Shown here one piece after another: positions 22,975-35,737 of a DNA stretch of 64,000 bases. The stretch is from Ctena decussata. Its lineage: Eukaryota; Mollusca; Bivalvia; Lucinida; Lucinidae. The stretch is from assembly GCA_963989385.1 (NCBI GenBank), contig OZ022502.1, positions 1,007,501 through 1,071,500 on the forward strand, read 5' to 3'. The stretch's first letter is position 1. Each line of letters starts with the position of its first letter. Under the pieces are notes generated by a model. The model was given only the letters and a program-made list of their open reading frames with translations. It did no database searches and had not been told where the DNA came from. Position numbers and translations under genes: made by a program.

Positions 22975-23490
22975 AATTGTCGACCGTGATGATTCTTTGA
23001 TGAGTTAGGGGACCTCCATACGAACCGAACTACCAACTAATTGTGTGTACCGCGGCGGAGGGTGAGGGTGAAGGTTTGGGCCCAGTAAAACAGGTTTAAC
23101 CCCCCCCACCCCACCCCCAGTAGTTATTACTGACCGTCCCAAGGCGGCACTTTCGTTGCGGTTGCATTTGTTTTATGTTCGGTGCTGTTTAATTTATTGT
23201 GTTCTCATGTTAACCATTCTATGATAAAAATAGAAAATAGGTAAAAATAGTTGTTAAATGTTTTTAGTATAATTTGCTTAGTCTGTTGTAACCCTTCTGT
23301 TGGTCTAAATTATTCAGTTTAGTAAAGATAGCTGAGTTGCCACCTATTTGGGAAAGAGCTGCTGACTCGGCTTATCACTTGTAATTTATTGTTTGTTGGG
23401 ATGTCTTTGTCAATCTTTCCCTTTGATGTTGGGGATAGGGTTTGGGATCTGATTCAGTCAGTTCCGAAGTGTAGTTACTCTTTAAATTTG
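22975..23490 (+). repeat. Retroelement 3'-end repeat family R, plus-strand copy
   Basis: The sequence runs from ACCGTGATGATTC through GAGTTAG, GGTGAGGGTGAAGG, a C-rich run, TTACTGACCGTCC-AAGGCGG and GCTGCTGACTCGGC to TTCAGTCAGTTCC. It is the reverse complement of the 6480-6870 copy and of the 3' region of the 28 kb retroelement. No coding part is attached. Confidence 0.7.
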
Positions 23491-26190
23491 TGCTGAAAAG
23501 TAGCAGCAATCATATTGATCAACTACTCTTCCCATCTTTCTAAAATGATCTGCATCTGAGATATAAACATCAAATTTCTTCGTTTTGCGTCTTATACAGA
23601 GGTTACTTTCTCGAATAAACAAAAATCATGTATAGAGCTAGCTGTCCACACGGGTTGTCTTATATTTTATGCCTCACAATGATGTTTCTTAGCTTTTCTT
23701 ATTTGGTGTAGAAAATTTACTATATCAGTTTCTAAGCAGTTTTAGATTGACTTTACATAAAGAAGTGTAAAAGGGCGATGATGCGGAAGCTCAGTAGCAT
23801 GTTGCCATCGAATGTGCCTGAAATGCCTGACTGTATGTCTGCCTTAAATTATATTCTTCAATGTATATGATATATATATTAAGATTGTTCTGACTTTTAA
23901 TAATAAAAAGGAATATTCTGAGAAATCTGATATCATACTTCTACAATTGGTATATCAATTTAAGTCGAACTGGCAAAATGTATATTTGTGTAACAAACAA
24001 ACGCATCTAGACGCAGACGTGTTATTTTCTAAAACAAATGTGTAATCATGACTAGTTTCAAGGTATAAAGGCTATTGGATAGTACTTCACAAGATCTGAA
24101 TAAAAGAATAATTCTATTAAGTATATCAGTTAAAGTGGTCAAAGTACCCAAATCATCAGTCATAAATCTGAACTCGTAAATCATATGAATATTGACAATC
24201 CGAAATATTCTAGACACACAGATATATACCCCAATCCAGAGGTGTAATAAGGTGCTCGCTAGTATTAAGCATCACCTGTCTATTATAATAACACCCACCA
24301 TATCTATATGTCCGTGGAGTAAGTCAGTGTAATGGAAAGTCCGGTGTTTCAAAACCCTAACTATGCTTCGACCGACGCAATCAAATTGGAAATAAGTTTA
24401 GAATCGGCCACATTGTAAGAATCAACGACGTCATGGTTTTCCCGAAAGAGCTATATAAATGCTTAGACAAGCTTCGCTCTCGTTAACCCTGTGATGAGAA
24501 GCTTCCGTCTATAAACAAAACCATGCTATCTGAAACAGGCTCTTGCATAGTGGACAAATGAAATAAATGACATGACATGCAAAGCAAAATAATAAAATTG
24601 TAATAGTGAGTATTTTGACATTTTAGTAGTGGTATTACCTTAGTTTTAATGGCAGTGAATCCGGAGGGCAGTCTGTTGACATTTATAAAAATATTTTCAT
24701 TCAGTATTCAATATCTCTGATGACAGTTCAGAATAGTAGGTGTTCTCGCCGTGTTAGATTCCAAATACCGTATAAAACGTGTTGACTGTGGTATGCATGA
24801 CATTGAATAAGGAATAAAAATATGAAAAAAAGAAGGAAAAGGTACTGAGATATAGACATCTCAGCCTTACATATTGGTGATTCACTGGTTTTGTTAATAA
24901 ATGTATTTATTGTTGACCCTTACAATGCGGTGACTTTTATTGTTTACTATCATTGTCATTACTTGTCGGCTTTCTATTAGTCTTTGACTGTTTGAACATT
25001 CTTTAATAAAACCTTGTGGTTATCTGTTGGCATACAGCTGACATCACTTGTCTTGTCTTATTTTGTTTCGGTATGCCGTCTTTGTCTTTTTGCTTCCTTT
25101 CCCATTTTGTCGTTGGACCAGGATGTGAAAATCGATTTTGTCCGTTCCTTGTTCGTTGCCTTCCAATCAACATTTGACTTTCGCATTTGTATTTTTTATC
25201 AGATTTGCACTTCTCACGGAAGTCATTTCTTGTACTCTGAACTCAAGGCACAACAATCTCTATGTAGTTCAACAACTGTCGTCATTTCATAGCCTAATGC
25301 AGGAGGATGTGTCTTGCTTCCTGCAAAATACGTTTTACATATTGTCCTCGATCAGTTTCATATTGACCCTTCTGGTATCCCTTTATCCCATATTAGGGGG
25401 TCTTGGGTTTATATACCGAATGCGCGGACGCTGTAAAAATATGAAAAATGCTGTAATCTTAAAACAGCAAATGTTATTTGAGTTGAAACTCGCTATAGGG
25501 TTTTGCAAAATGCACAATTCAGCACATAACAACTATAATGGCCTCCACTGGTACGTATTGTGCGGCATGTCGGTGAGCTTTTTGAGGACCTATAACAGGC
25601 ATAGTTACAAGCTACTTCAAACAAATCACTTGGCATAATAATAACAATGAACTCCAGTGTAATTAAGCAAAATATAGTCTAACTAAATACCGTTTGAAGA
25701 TTACGGGGAGCAAAAAAAGAATTTACAAAAAGCGGCCGCCACTGGTTGCGCGATAGTACAGTCATATTTGAATTATCAGCAAGCATTACACAACAAGTCA
25801 TACTCAATCTGCAAATTGGCTTCCTTACTCATCAGGGAAGCACAAGGCAACATATAACCTCGTGCACTGTCCTGAGGCAATGTTTGGATCAAATGTCCCG
25901 GGAGGATGAAAGGTCAAAGTCCCTTGGACAAAGAAGTGGTCCTTTATTGTCTGCCTTCTAGGTGGCGACATGTGCCGACCCAAATTGCAGGCGTTCAGTT
26001 TTTTATTTATTCAGAAATGTCCATAACTGTAATGAGACAATCACGAAACTACGCGTGCAAAACAAATATGACTGCCACTGGTATGCGGCTGCAATTCCAG
26101 CTTGTATATTTAAACTAGCGTAAATTCCAAGGAATTTTCTACAGACTGTTGTCAGAATTTTATTTCTTCTATCATTACTTTTATCCCTTC
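23491..26190. other. No gene seen; unassigned open frame at 25138-25638
   Basis: A plus-strand open frame of 166 codons (25138-25638) has one hydrophobic stretch (FYILSSISFILTLLVSLYPIL) and no recognised domain, and a second frame overlaps it. The surrounding DNA has no splice-bounded exons that I could link to it. I regard it as doubtful. Confidence 0.35.
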
Positions 26191-26652
26191 ATTAAACTCC
26201 GTTCATTAATTCTGAAACTGGGTTTTTCGCTGCTCATACAGTTATTATCTAATTAATCCAGGTAATAATGATAAAAGATTAGATCCTTTAAGAGCAAAGA
26301 AAACATTCATAAGTAAGAAGTACATAGTGATAATGCTAGAATTCCGCCGATTTCTCATCAATATGTGCTGTGACTCTGCCCTTCGTATGATGCTAGGCTT
26401 AGCTGCACGAAAGTGCAAATAACAGTTTTTCAATCCGAGACTAAGTCCATCTGACAGGTTGGAAACGCCCTTTAATACCATATAAAGCACGTAACTGCAG
26501 CATCAGACGCCAGGCTAAGATACATGAAAAGTTGATGAGAAATCAGCGGAAGAGAGCTTGATCACTACGCACAGTCTTGTCTGGATTGATGAGACTATAA
26601 AAGTATGAGCAGCGAAAAAACAAGTTTCAAAATTAATGAACGGAGTTTAGCA
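26191..26652. mobile_element. Fold-back MITE with about 70-bp terminal inverted repeats
   Basis: The left arm (26191-26262) and right arm (26581-26652) are inverted copies sharing AAACTCCGTTCATTAATT, TTTTTCGCTGCTCATAC and AATCCAG. An inner pair, CGATTTCTCATCAA with TTGATGAGAAATC, extends the fold. No transposase is encoded and the target duplication is unclear. Confidence 0.7.
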
Positions 26653-27867
26653 TTCAACTATCGATATCTCGAAGTCGAAGTTCATTTCAAACTACTAATA
26701 TTTCAAAGTCAATTTTCTGGTCCAACAAAATATGCATTGAGATACCAGTATTTAAGATAACAGGAGCTGAAATGTAGAGAATTAAAAAAAGGAAAAAAAT
26801 GTGTTCAAACTGTGTTCTTTGACAAAAGATGATCCTTTGAGACATCAGTGTTTGAGATTTTCAAAGTTGACTGAATATCCTAGTCGATGTACTTGATTGC
26901 TTCATTCTAGACTTATTTGTCATCTTTATAACGCATTTGCACGATAAGAAATAAAAAAAAATGGTGGAATACTCTTAAAGTTACAAGAAAAGCTCAGACA
27001 GAAAAAAAAAGCAATTTCATAATTCACCAACGACACCCAATAAGAAAAATGATTCAGCAGACGACAGCCTTAGAGTATCAAAATAAGACAACCTTTAAAA
27101 GTCAAAGGCACTGATTGAATTAGTTTGCACATTAATATCATCTCTATTAATTTAGTTAGCAGCAGATATTCTGCCGAATATTATTGCCTGGAGAATATTT
27201 TTTGTTGGAGCTGACAAGCGTAATGAAATATATAAGCAATAAACATTTTTTCTTGTTACTTATGAACATGCTATGAACCCACATACAGGTGTGTGCAACT
27301 ATGATTGCATACCGCTGAGCCATTTGGGGAATGTCTTCAGAACAGAACAGAACCCACATACCATATGAGACTAAAAATGAAATTCAATGCACATTTGTCT
27401 ATGAAAAATATCTCTGTTCATATGAAACAATATACATATCTTGAGGAAGCTATATGGCGAACGGCGGATATGCTGATCAGTCCGCATAGATGTACGTCCG
27501 CTGTTCGAATACGCTATATTAAATAGATTCTAAAATGAATGAGTTTGTCAAGATATGTTAGACCTTAAAATGTTTAATATGGTTAAACCTGAACTAAAGA
27601 TCTTGCGAGATCGATCGCACTAGCAGATCTTTAAAGACAGGACTTCTCTGCCGGGGGGGGGGGGGGGGTCTGGTTCCCATTTCACAGCATATTTACCCGT
27701 CATTCCACCAATCAGTAGACGAGAATAACCAGTTCTGATAACGCCTTTGGCTGACAGGAGGTGTTGACACTATGTGCCCAAGAGACAGAATGACACTTTT
27801 TAAGTTAATCTTTCTTATATAGTACCACCCCTGTCTTTAATTAAAATAAATTAAACAATTTTGGAAA
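26653..27867. other. No gene seen
   Basis: A small imperfect palindrome lies at 27450-27515 (GCGAACGGCGGA with TCCGCTGTTCG). A run of 15 G is at 27654-27668. Confidence 0.45.
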
Positions 27868-28498
27868 AAAGTAAAAAGTATGCAAAGACCAGGAACTGAA
27901 ACAATCAAAATCCAAATCCAGCCCTCAAACCATTGTTGGAAAAAACTAAGATTACAAATAATCAAGATACAGAGAACATATGGCCAACCGAGTGAGCAGC
28001 TTGTTTCCAAAAGGTGGCCACTCAGCAACCCAAACCGAACCAAAAATAATAAGAACATACATAAGGTAAAACATCACAGAAACTCTGACACCAAAAACAG
28101 GCAACAGAGAACCACAACAGAACTACCGCCTTGGAACGGTCAGTAATGAATTACTGGGGGGGGGGGGGGGGGGGGGGGCTTAAATCGATTTTACAGGCCC
28201 AACCTCACCCTCAGTTTCTGAAGTGGTACAAAACATTTAGTTGGTTGTTCAGTTCGCATGATAACCCTCTAACTCGTCAATGAATCATCACGGTAAACAC
28301 ATAAATCAAATTTCAACACCATTAAGAAGCAAAGACGAGGACTCAACAGATACAACGGGCCGTCTGACAGGTGGAGATCCCTGGCCTGCCAAACAACCCC
28401 ACTGGAAATCTGAAGCAAAAGAAGGTCACCAGTTGAGCCCCGGTGGACCAAGCAACAGACAAAAAGGCTCCGGTCCCAACCAACTAAAATATATAGCT
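27868..28498 (-). repeat. 3' untranslated part of the 28 kb retroelement (family R)
   Basis: This part lies directly downstream of the minus-strand coding fragment. Bases 27868-28262 are almost identical to 40737-41121 except for a G run of 23 (28156-28178) against 6 there. The segment near 28435-28490 recurs at 36858-36915. The association gives the scattered family R copies a parent element. Confidence 0.7.
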
Positions 28499-29062
28499 TT
28501 AGGTCGGGGCCATCATAGAGTCTGACGCCCGATCGCCCGGTGTGCAATTAAAGAGTGCAGCAAAGTTATTAACCGTGATTGGGTTAATCACTAAGCATGC
28601 AGACTGTCGCATATTATTTAAATTATAGCCAATACGTTTGTGACGTATTATTATTTTTTGGAACTGATCAGAAAAATCAGTCCTACCCATAATCTTTTTG
28701 AATTTGTATACTAAGTCACCATAAAATTCTGGTTGCGATAGGCCTTGGTGTAAAAGAAATTTTAATCCGACATCAAATTTTGAAACCAATTCATGGTGTC
28801 TGCGATAGAATTTAGAAAAAGCCTTTCTAAGCTTGTGATACCGATAGCCCTGTTGAAGAAGTTTAGCAGTTAAACATTTATTACGAGCATTAAAGTCATC
28901 TACATGACTACACACTCTAGCAAATCGTATAAGTTGAGAAATATACACTCCATAAGAGGGACGGCGTGGAACGTCACCATCCAAAAATGGAAAATTAACT
29001 ATATCAAAGTCAAAGTCATCACGTTTATCATAAATTTTAGAAGATACAAAACGAACCTTCAT
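28499..29062 (-). pseudogene. C-terminal part of a retroelement reverse transcriptase, 5'-truncated
   Basis: The 187-codon frame contains YDKRDDFDFDIVNFPFLDGD, YGVYISQLIRFARVCSH, QGYRYHKLRKAFSKFYRRH, EFYGDLVYKFKK and a RQSACLVINPI end. From memory this order is the region just after the reverse transcriptase domain in a retroelement protein common in bivalve and coral genomes. The catalytic motifs are absent. The apparent start Met follows an A-rich stretch and is likely where the copy was truncated on insertion. The family assignment is from memory. Confidence 0.6.
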
Positions 29063-30084
29063 AGTTTTTTTTTCTTTTTTGTTTCAATTCTTCTGTCGAT
29101 GACAGATAAGCGATATCATAATTGTCAGAATAATGCGATATTTACTAAGCGATTAGCTGGAATGTCAGTTTAGATGCGGTTTGTATATGAACGAATATCT
29201 CATTCATATGCATTTTGATCTAACACATTGTTTTATAATGTTGCTATATAGTGTCAGAATCGTCGTCATTTATTGCAGGAATTACAAATTTCGTACAGGG
29301 CGTTTCAGTACCATCTGTTTGAGAATTAATAAGATTCTTAAATAAAGAAATGGCTTAGATTTCAATCGATCGAGTTTTGTTTTCATAAAAGTAAGTGTAC
29401 TGTGCGTTTTCCTCTCCTTAAACTGAAGCAATGAGACTGTGAAAATTTTTGAGGTGCTTTTATTATAGTGGCAATACAATAATAGTGGTACCAGAAAATT
29501 TACTTTGAGATTTCAGTAGTTTGAGATAGCAGGAGTTGAAATGTAAATAAAAGTAGGAAATATATTCTTTGTTATGAGAATATATTTTGAGTTATCAGAA
29601 GTTACTGTATGTGTTTGCCACTCTGTGTCAAATAGATGAAATTTATTCGTGGTAGAGGATTAACGCTGCCATATATTACGGTATAGTATTACATACATTT
29701 ACATCCTGCTATGGTTATAATCGTGTCAAAAGTTATTTTAGTTTAAACCATGAACCAGGACCAACTGTCAAGGCATTATAAAAGTTAATTTCGCACGAGT
29801 TAGCTGTTGTATTATTGCAGTTTTCTGACTTTGTTGTTTTATGCGTTAAAATTAACTGCTTGAGTAGACAAACCGATTGTAAAAATTAATTGACAACCCG
29901 AGGTATCAATCAAGTTTAGGCATGGACAATTAATTAATTTGCATCGATTTAATTTGTTAGGAGACAAGAGTAATGAGTTCCGTGTCATGTTAATTCTCTC
30001 TGCTAATGTTCTGTAGGGACTTGATTTATCAAAAGCTTTTTTTGGTCACGAATTAAACATATATGTCAGTCTATGTTCTCAGTA
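29063..30084. other. No recognisable feature
   Basis: AT-rich DNA with short chance frames only. Confidence 0.45.
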
Positions 30085-30395
30085 AAATCCAAGCAGCCAT
30101 TGTAGAATATGACGAACTCCTGAATATGGTCAAAGAACGGAAAATGAAGTTTGGCCACATCTCAAGGTCTTCTGACTCAGCAATGTAGATTCTTCAGGGA
30201 TCGTGACAGGTAAAAGAAGAAGAGTTGGACAGAAGAAGAGGTGGAAAGATAACATAAAAAGTGGAAAGGAATGGACTTTGCCAGCACAAATAGGGCAGCT
30301 TAGGACAGGTGGAAAGGTATTGTTTAAAAGTCATTTGTGCTGCACAAAGACACTTGCAAGGTTATGGGATAAACTAGACAAAACTAGACAGTATT
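30085..30395 (+). pseudogene. RTE-type LINE, 3'-end fragment
   Basis: The fragment aligns with 49437-49739, the 3' end of the full LINE copy in this window. Shared stretches include CCAAGCAGCCATTG, GAACTCCTGA, CTCAAGGTCTTCTG and GACAGAAGAAGAGGTGG. Stops (for example TAG at 30187) and indels interrupt it. It ends in a degenerate AAACTAGACA repeat, equivalent to the GAATA tail of the longer copy. This is a typical 5'-truncated insertion. Confidence 0.8.
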
Positions 30396-32452
30396 TTATA
30401 TCTAAAGCAGAGATTCACTGCACATCAATCTTAAAAAGACTTGCGACAGAGTGCATGCTTAGCGGGCGAGTTGGCAATTTATTATCCATTTTAATTGCAC
30501 GCCAGTGGGTTGGGCCTTAGACTTAATGACGTTTCCGGACTAAAAGCTTTCTGTTAAGTTGGTAGGGAGTTCATTCCGGCTTGATGATCTGTCTTTGGTC
30601 GGGCCCTTCCAGGTTTAACAGCAATGTAATGTAATAGCAAGAAGAAACTGAGAGGATAAATACTACTTATCCGCAGCTATCACATTGCTGAAATACATAT
30701 TCCGAAACTGGCATAACATACTTTAGAAGCAGACACGTTCGCTTTCGTTTTGCAACAAGACATCACGCAGTTCGTCACACTGTAAGTATGCCCTCGCAGG
30801 ACTTCTCAATTGCTTACGCTGGTTTCGAAACTATCGTTCGTTTCGCCCTAGTACAGGGTTTCCACAAACCGAATCTGATTGACAAAGGCAGTTAATGAAG
30901 TTGAAAATATGAGTAGGTTGAGTCAGCATTATACCAGTTAGTTGATAGGGAAGCAGTCATTAATTCATAAAATGTTGAGGTTATTTTGTTGCTTATAATT
31001 TGATAAGATGGTGATGTCGATTTCCGATGCACGATGGCACTTTATATGTCTCATCGGTCTTACTGGCGCGGCTGCTTGTAAATAAGACAGTTATGCAATA
31101 TAAAATGACAATGAACATATAATTGCGCAAAAAAGCCTGAAATTATCTTTATAAAGCTGATGTTCAGATAAAAATATCCACACGGTTTTAATGATATCTT
31201 AAGCTGAATAATTAGAGTTTGTTACAGAACAGCAATGTACCAAAGTTATAAAAGTAAATGAAAAGGCAATGAACTGGGACCGACACAATCGTTTAGCAAG
31301 GTGTTCTCATACTCCTCAAATATTGTAAAACTTATCAACGGTTGATGCAAAAGGTCAGTCGAGCACGTCAACAGTCAGGGTTCGATAATTGGTTTCAAAA
31401 AGAGCTGACTTTTACTCCATCCACTCGACAGATAGATAATAATTGCAATCGGGAAGAAACCAATTTACACTTGAAATTATATTCTCGTCACGGTTGCTGT
31501 CAAAGAGTATAGAATTCAAGATGAAGGATTGAAAAATTAAGATTGATTGAGCTTACACTCGTTAACACAATTTTTTCTGGCCTACATTCCGAGCGAGGCA
31601 GGTTTTACAAGTGGGTGAAAGCCGTACGGAAGTTTCTTGTCCGGCACTTCTGAGCTTTGTGTTGCACCCCGTTGTCTCTGTTTTTAGATGACTTGAAAGA
31701 CTTAAATATGCAACAATATGCTGACGTCACGAAACATTCTGGAATTACACCATGTACCCCGCACAGTTATCAAAGGACACTTTCGACATAATCATTTGAG
31801 TAATTCGAGCCATACCCAGGTATTCCTCGAGCTAATCGAAGAAATGTGTTAGCATATATTCGAAATGCCCGATGACTATATTGGAACTGCTCGAGTTTTA
31901 CCCAATTCATAATGCCGATCATGGCCAAAGTCAGTTGTCCCTCAGGCAAACTTCTAAAATTACACCGAAGACTCTATCAACTCGCTAATTTCCGAGTACA
32001 TTAATTTACACACAATAGAACACCTAATTAGCTTTTCAAATGGGTGATAAGCAGGAATTCCATTTTCGAAACTCAAAGGAATGACTGAAATTCGGTTAAA
32101 AATCATTGCGTTTATCATAAATTTTGGATGAAACAAGTCCGTTTGAAATCGGTAAATATACGAGAAAATGGAGGTTCGGTATCGGATGCGTTAGCTTTGT
32201 TTAACTGCAGCTCAGGTGGATATTTTCGATTCACCAGTCCTTCAAAGTAATATTTATCAGTATTTTTAAAAGATCGCCTTGATATCTAGATGTAGATGTG
32301 TTCACTGCTCTTGAGGGCACTTATCAAGATTTTAATTAAACATACATCCCCAATTATTTCAATGAGTGATAATAATTCTGTCCAATTAGTCTCGTAGTTT
32401 TATACAGAATTGGATAATTTTCTTCAAATATATTTGGTTAGGTCGCTCCGAG
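30396..32452. other. No gene seen; tail fragment of repeat family H at 32296-32340
   Basis: Bases 32296-32340 (GTGTTCACTGCTCTTGAGGG then TCAAGATTTTAATT) match the tail of family H without its ribozyme part. Nothing else is recognised. Confidence 0.45.
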
Positions 32453-32700
32453 GCAAAAAAGGAAAAACATAAACTTGTCTTAGCAATGTAGCAAAAACTT
32501 TTTGACGCATCCGTTAATAGACGTTTTGGTTCAGCAACTCGGTCATTATCTTTGTAGGATCAATGCCATTAACAAAAAAAAAAGGAAAAACATAAACTTG
32601 TCTTTGCAATGTAGCAAAAACTTTTTGACGCATCCGTTGATAGACGTTTTGGTTCAGCAACTCGGTCATTATCTTTGTAGGATCAATGCCATTAACATTG
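32453..32700. repeat. Tandem duplication, 123-bp unit, two copies
   Basis: The units (GGAAAAACATAAACTTGTCT... to ...ATCAATGCCATTAAC) are nearly identical. The second starts 123 bases after the first, and an A-rich stretch joins them. The open frame across the two copies simply repeats itself and is not a gene. Confidence 0.85.
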
Positions 32701-33928
32701 CTACTAATTCAGCGCAGATTTGCTGAAAGGATGACTTTCAATTCAATTATTTCTTTTTTCGTTTACCAAGGTTCTATTTTGGAAATTTAAAAAGAATCAG
32801 AGTAATACACTCACACTCTATAAGGTGTTCTCATATGATTTGACGAGAAAAAAAAACTCCCTAAAATAAGGAAAATGGGTTAAGTAAAATGATGGACAAT
32901 GATCAGGAAATAATGCAATCAGATAATATATCTGGAGAGAAATAAATTGATAAAAGTTCACAAAAGTAACGCTCGGTAACCCGACTGACTGAATCATCGT
33001 ATTCATGTTATTATTTATGGAAAAGCCATGTATAAATATGAGACACTAACTGTCATCCAAGGTTCAAATGGTGAATTTCGGATACTCTTGAGCTCCATGT
33101 TTGTTGTTTCTATTGAGACTTCAATTTTTTTTCATCACAATATTCATTATTTCTATATCTGTTTTGTTAGCAGTTTAAATAAAAACAGCTAAAAAAGACA
33201 TATGTTATATGTATAGTATTTTTGTGTGGCATTTGATGTTTCTTCTTGGATTGAGAGTGTTCGTTATCCAAATGCGCTGTAATGGCTTATTGCCTTGCCT
33301 TTTCTTCTCATCTATATTTTGTGATCTGGGCGGATCTTCTTTGTTTGTGTGGATTTCCTGAGTATCTATATTTCCATTTTAATATGTTCGGTGTTATGAC
33401 TCAGTGATGGGGTAGAAAGCTTCACCGCGGACCCAACAATGTGTTTATGCTGAAGCATGACAGAAATAGTGTTAAGTATTAAGAGTCACAGAGTTATGAA
33501 ATGAACATATACGCTCTGATAAAGTATTAGATCACCTGAGTGGCTAGTTATCAATTTCAAAGAGCCTCCTGGAGCGCAGTTATTTTTCTAGGAAATAGAA
33601 TAACATTGTAGCAAACAGATAAGTGCACGTATCTTTCAGATGATGATGGCTAACTTGCGCTTATCTACACTGATATATATATATATATATACTTCAACAA
33701 CTATTTTATTTTCACAATTATGATCATCCATTTAATAAATATTATTAGACACGATCTAGATCAATATTCATTACCGAAAATAATATAATGTCAGGAAGCA
33801 GTTTGGAATTCTGCGCATACAATCGTTTCTTTCACGGACTCTCGTCGTTTGCATACAGACTACCTTACATAGAAAAAACTCGTGAGAAAATTAATCAAAA
33901 ATAGACTCGTTCTACGCAATAACAGACA

Positions 33929-33978
<50 letters not shown>

Positions 33979-35502
33979 ACAAGACACTGCAAACCACACC
34001 TTGGTACTGTATAACATTGTCCATTTCAAATTCCGTTGTTTTTCTTTGGTTTAAAGAATTCAGCTCTCTGTAAGCAATTCAAGCCCCAAATACGGTAGTT
34101 TCGGGGTGAACAGATCTAAAGCCAACACAGCTATTCAAACTTGCCATTTTTCTTAAAAACAAATACCGGAGGAGCTATAATGAGGGACAATGATTATACC
34201 TAAGGACTCGGGAGAGGGGGGGGGGTGTCGATTTCGAAGTGTCTTTTTGGGCTGAATTTCGGGTTGGAAGTTCGACACCGAGGTTGGGCTTTATTGGGTT
34301 GAATCATTTTGCTGAGAGCTCTGGCGAGCTTAAACACTAAAATTGGATCAATATTTCAGCTGATTGACATTAGGCCTGCTAAAAGTTCGACGACAATTGC
34401 TAACTATCGTTCAGTTTAATATTATTGCGTTACTCCGTTATAGCTGACACGCAGTGAAATGATACAGATTGGACAAGCGACAATTGATGGAGAACAGGTG
34501 TTTCTGTTTCCTGAACCAGATTTAAATTCGCTCGAAGTGGACGATTACATCCATATTAATCCATATAACTCTTACTGCTATAGTGTATATTCTTTTTTCG
34601 GATCTGATCTGATGCAGGGTAATAGGATTAGCAATGATCATCAGAAACTGACACAATCAGATCCTACAACCTGCTTCTAACCAGTAATCGAAAGTATATA
34701 TATAAATGTGCGGTTGTGTTGTGGTTGTTATCAGGAAAGGCAGGAATCTGTGTAGTCTATTAATTGCCGTACAACTATGTGTCTCCCAAAAATAGACCAT
34801 TAGTTCATATCATTCAAATCATTCTTGTCGTTTGTTAATATAGTCATGCCCTCGAAATTCTGGCAGCACAGAGGTACATTGCTTACGGTAAGATCTCTTG
34901 GAATACGTCATGACCATTATGTTCTCTTCGCAAGTAGGAACATGTAATCTATAGAACATGGTTGATTGATTACATATGAAATTATTCAGCGTTGGCAAAA
35001 GGAAATAGCCATATTATCATTACCATAAAATACAAGATAAACTAATAGGTTCTATACCGGCCTTCAAAATAATTCTGCTTTTACCCGTGCACGCATAACA
35101 GCAATTGAGGAGTCAGCAAGCCAGTGTAACACTATTTCACTTAAAAGACTAATTCACTGACATACTAAAAGGCATGTCTCAAATGAAAATTCTGCTCGAA
35201 AGCAGTGTCGTTTAAGAGAGAGAATAACAAAACTTCATCCCGTATTTCGTAGATAGTATTTCAAGACACATTGCCTCAAAAATGAAGATCTTTAATCACT
35301 AAAATGGCTATGCCCTATAAAACGATATTCGAAATACTACAGGTATATTTTACATCTCTCGCATCAGTCTGTCGTACAGGCATGTGAACCTTCCGGCATA
35401 TAATACATTAAGGTGGTAACTATGGCTGTGCTATTGTTGTTACTTATTGTGTTTGAGTTCATCTACCTCATACTTTGATTGTTATCTCTATGTTGACCTT
35501 AG
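32701..35502. other. No gene seen; microsatellites
   Basis: The stretch holds a TA run at about 33672-33693 and a (GT)n run at 33931-33976. The remaining sequence has only short chance frames, with a possible family R fragment near 34600-34680. Confidence 0.5.
33931..33976. repeat. (GT)23 microsatellite
   Basis: An uninterrupted GT dinucleotide run of about 46 bases. Confidence 0.95.
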
Positions 35503-35597
35503 GAAGCTTGCTACAAGGTTGATCCGAAAATAAGAAGCTTGCTACTAGGCTGATCAGAAAATAAGAAGCTTGCTACTAGGCTGATCAGAAAATAAGG
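35503..35597. repeat. 31-bp tandem repeat, three units
   Basis: Units start at 35503, 35534 and 35565 with GAAGCTTGCTAC and share CTGATCAGAAAATAA. The first unit differs at several bases. A related segment occurs inverted near 38445-38480. Confidence 0.85.
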
Positions 35598-35737
35598 ACA
35601 GAAACAAAGTATTGCGACACCTGAAGATCTGAGCTTGGGTGCCAAACAGCACCACTGAAATACCGGTGTAAAAGTAAACAATCAGTAAGCTTAAACATTT
35701 TTGTTGTATATTAACTGTAAATGATTACATTATAAAA

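Noticed and set aside
25014..25638. Overlapping plus-strand open frames of 92 and 166 codons
   Set aside because: No recognised domain, no linked exon and no supporting context. Length is within what chance allows in a 64 kb animal sequence.
28269..28547. 92-codon minus-strand open frame
   Set aside because: It lies in the 3' untranslated part of the retroelement fragment, which is repeated elsewhere without keeping a frame.
32502..32726. 74-codon frame
   Set aside because: It is a read-through of the 123-bp tandem duplication.
33882..34073. Cys-Val repeat protein
   Set aside because: It is the translation of the (GT)n microsatellite.
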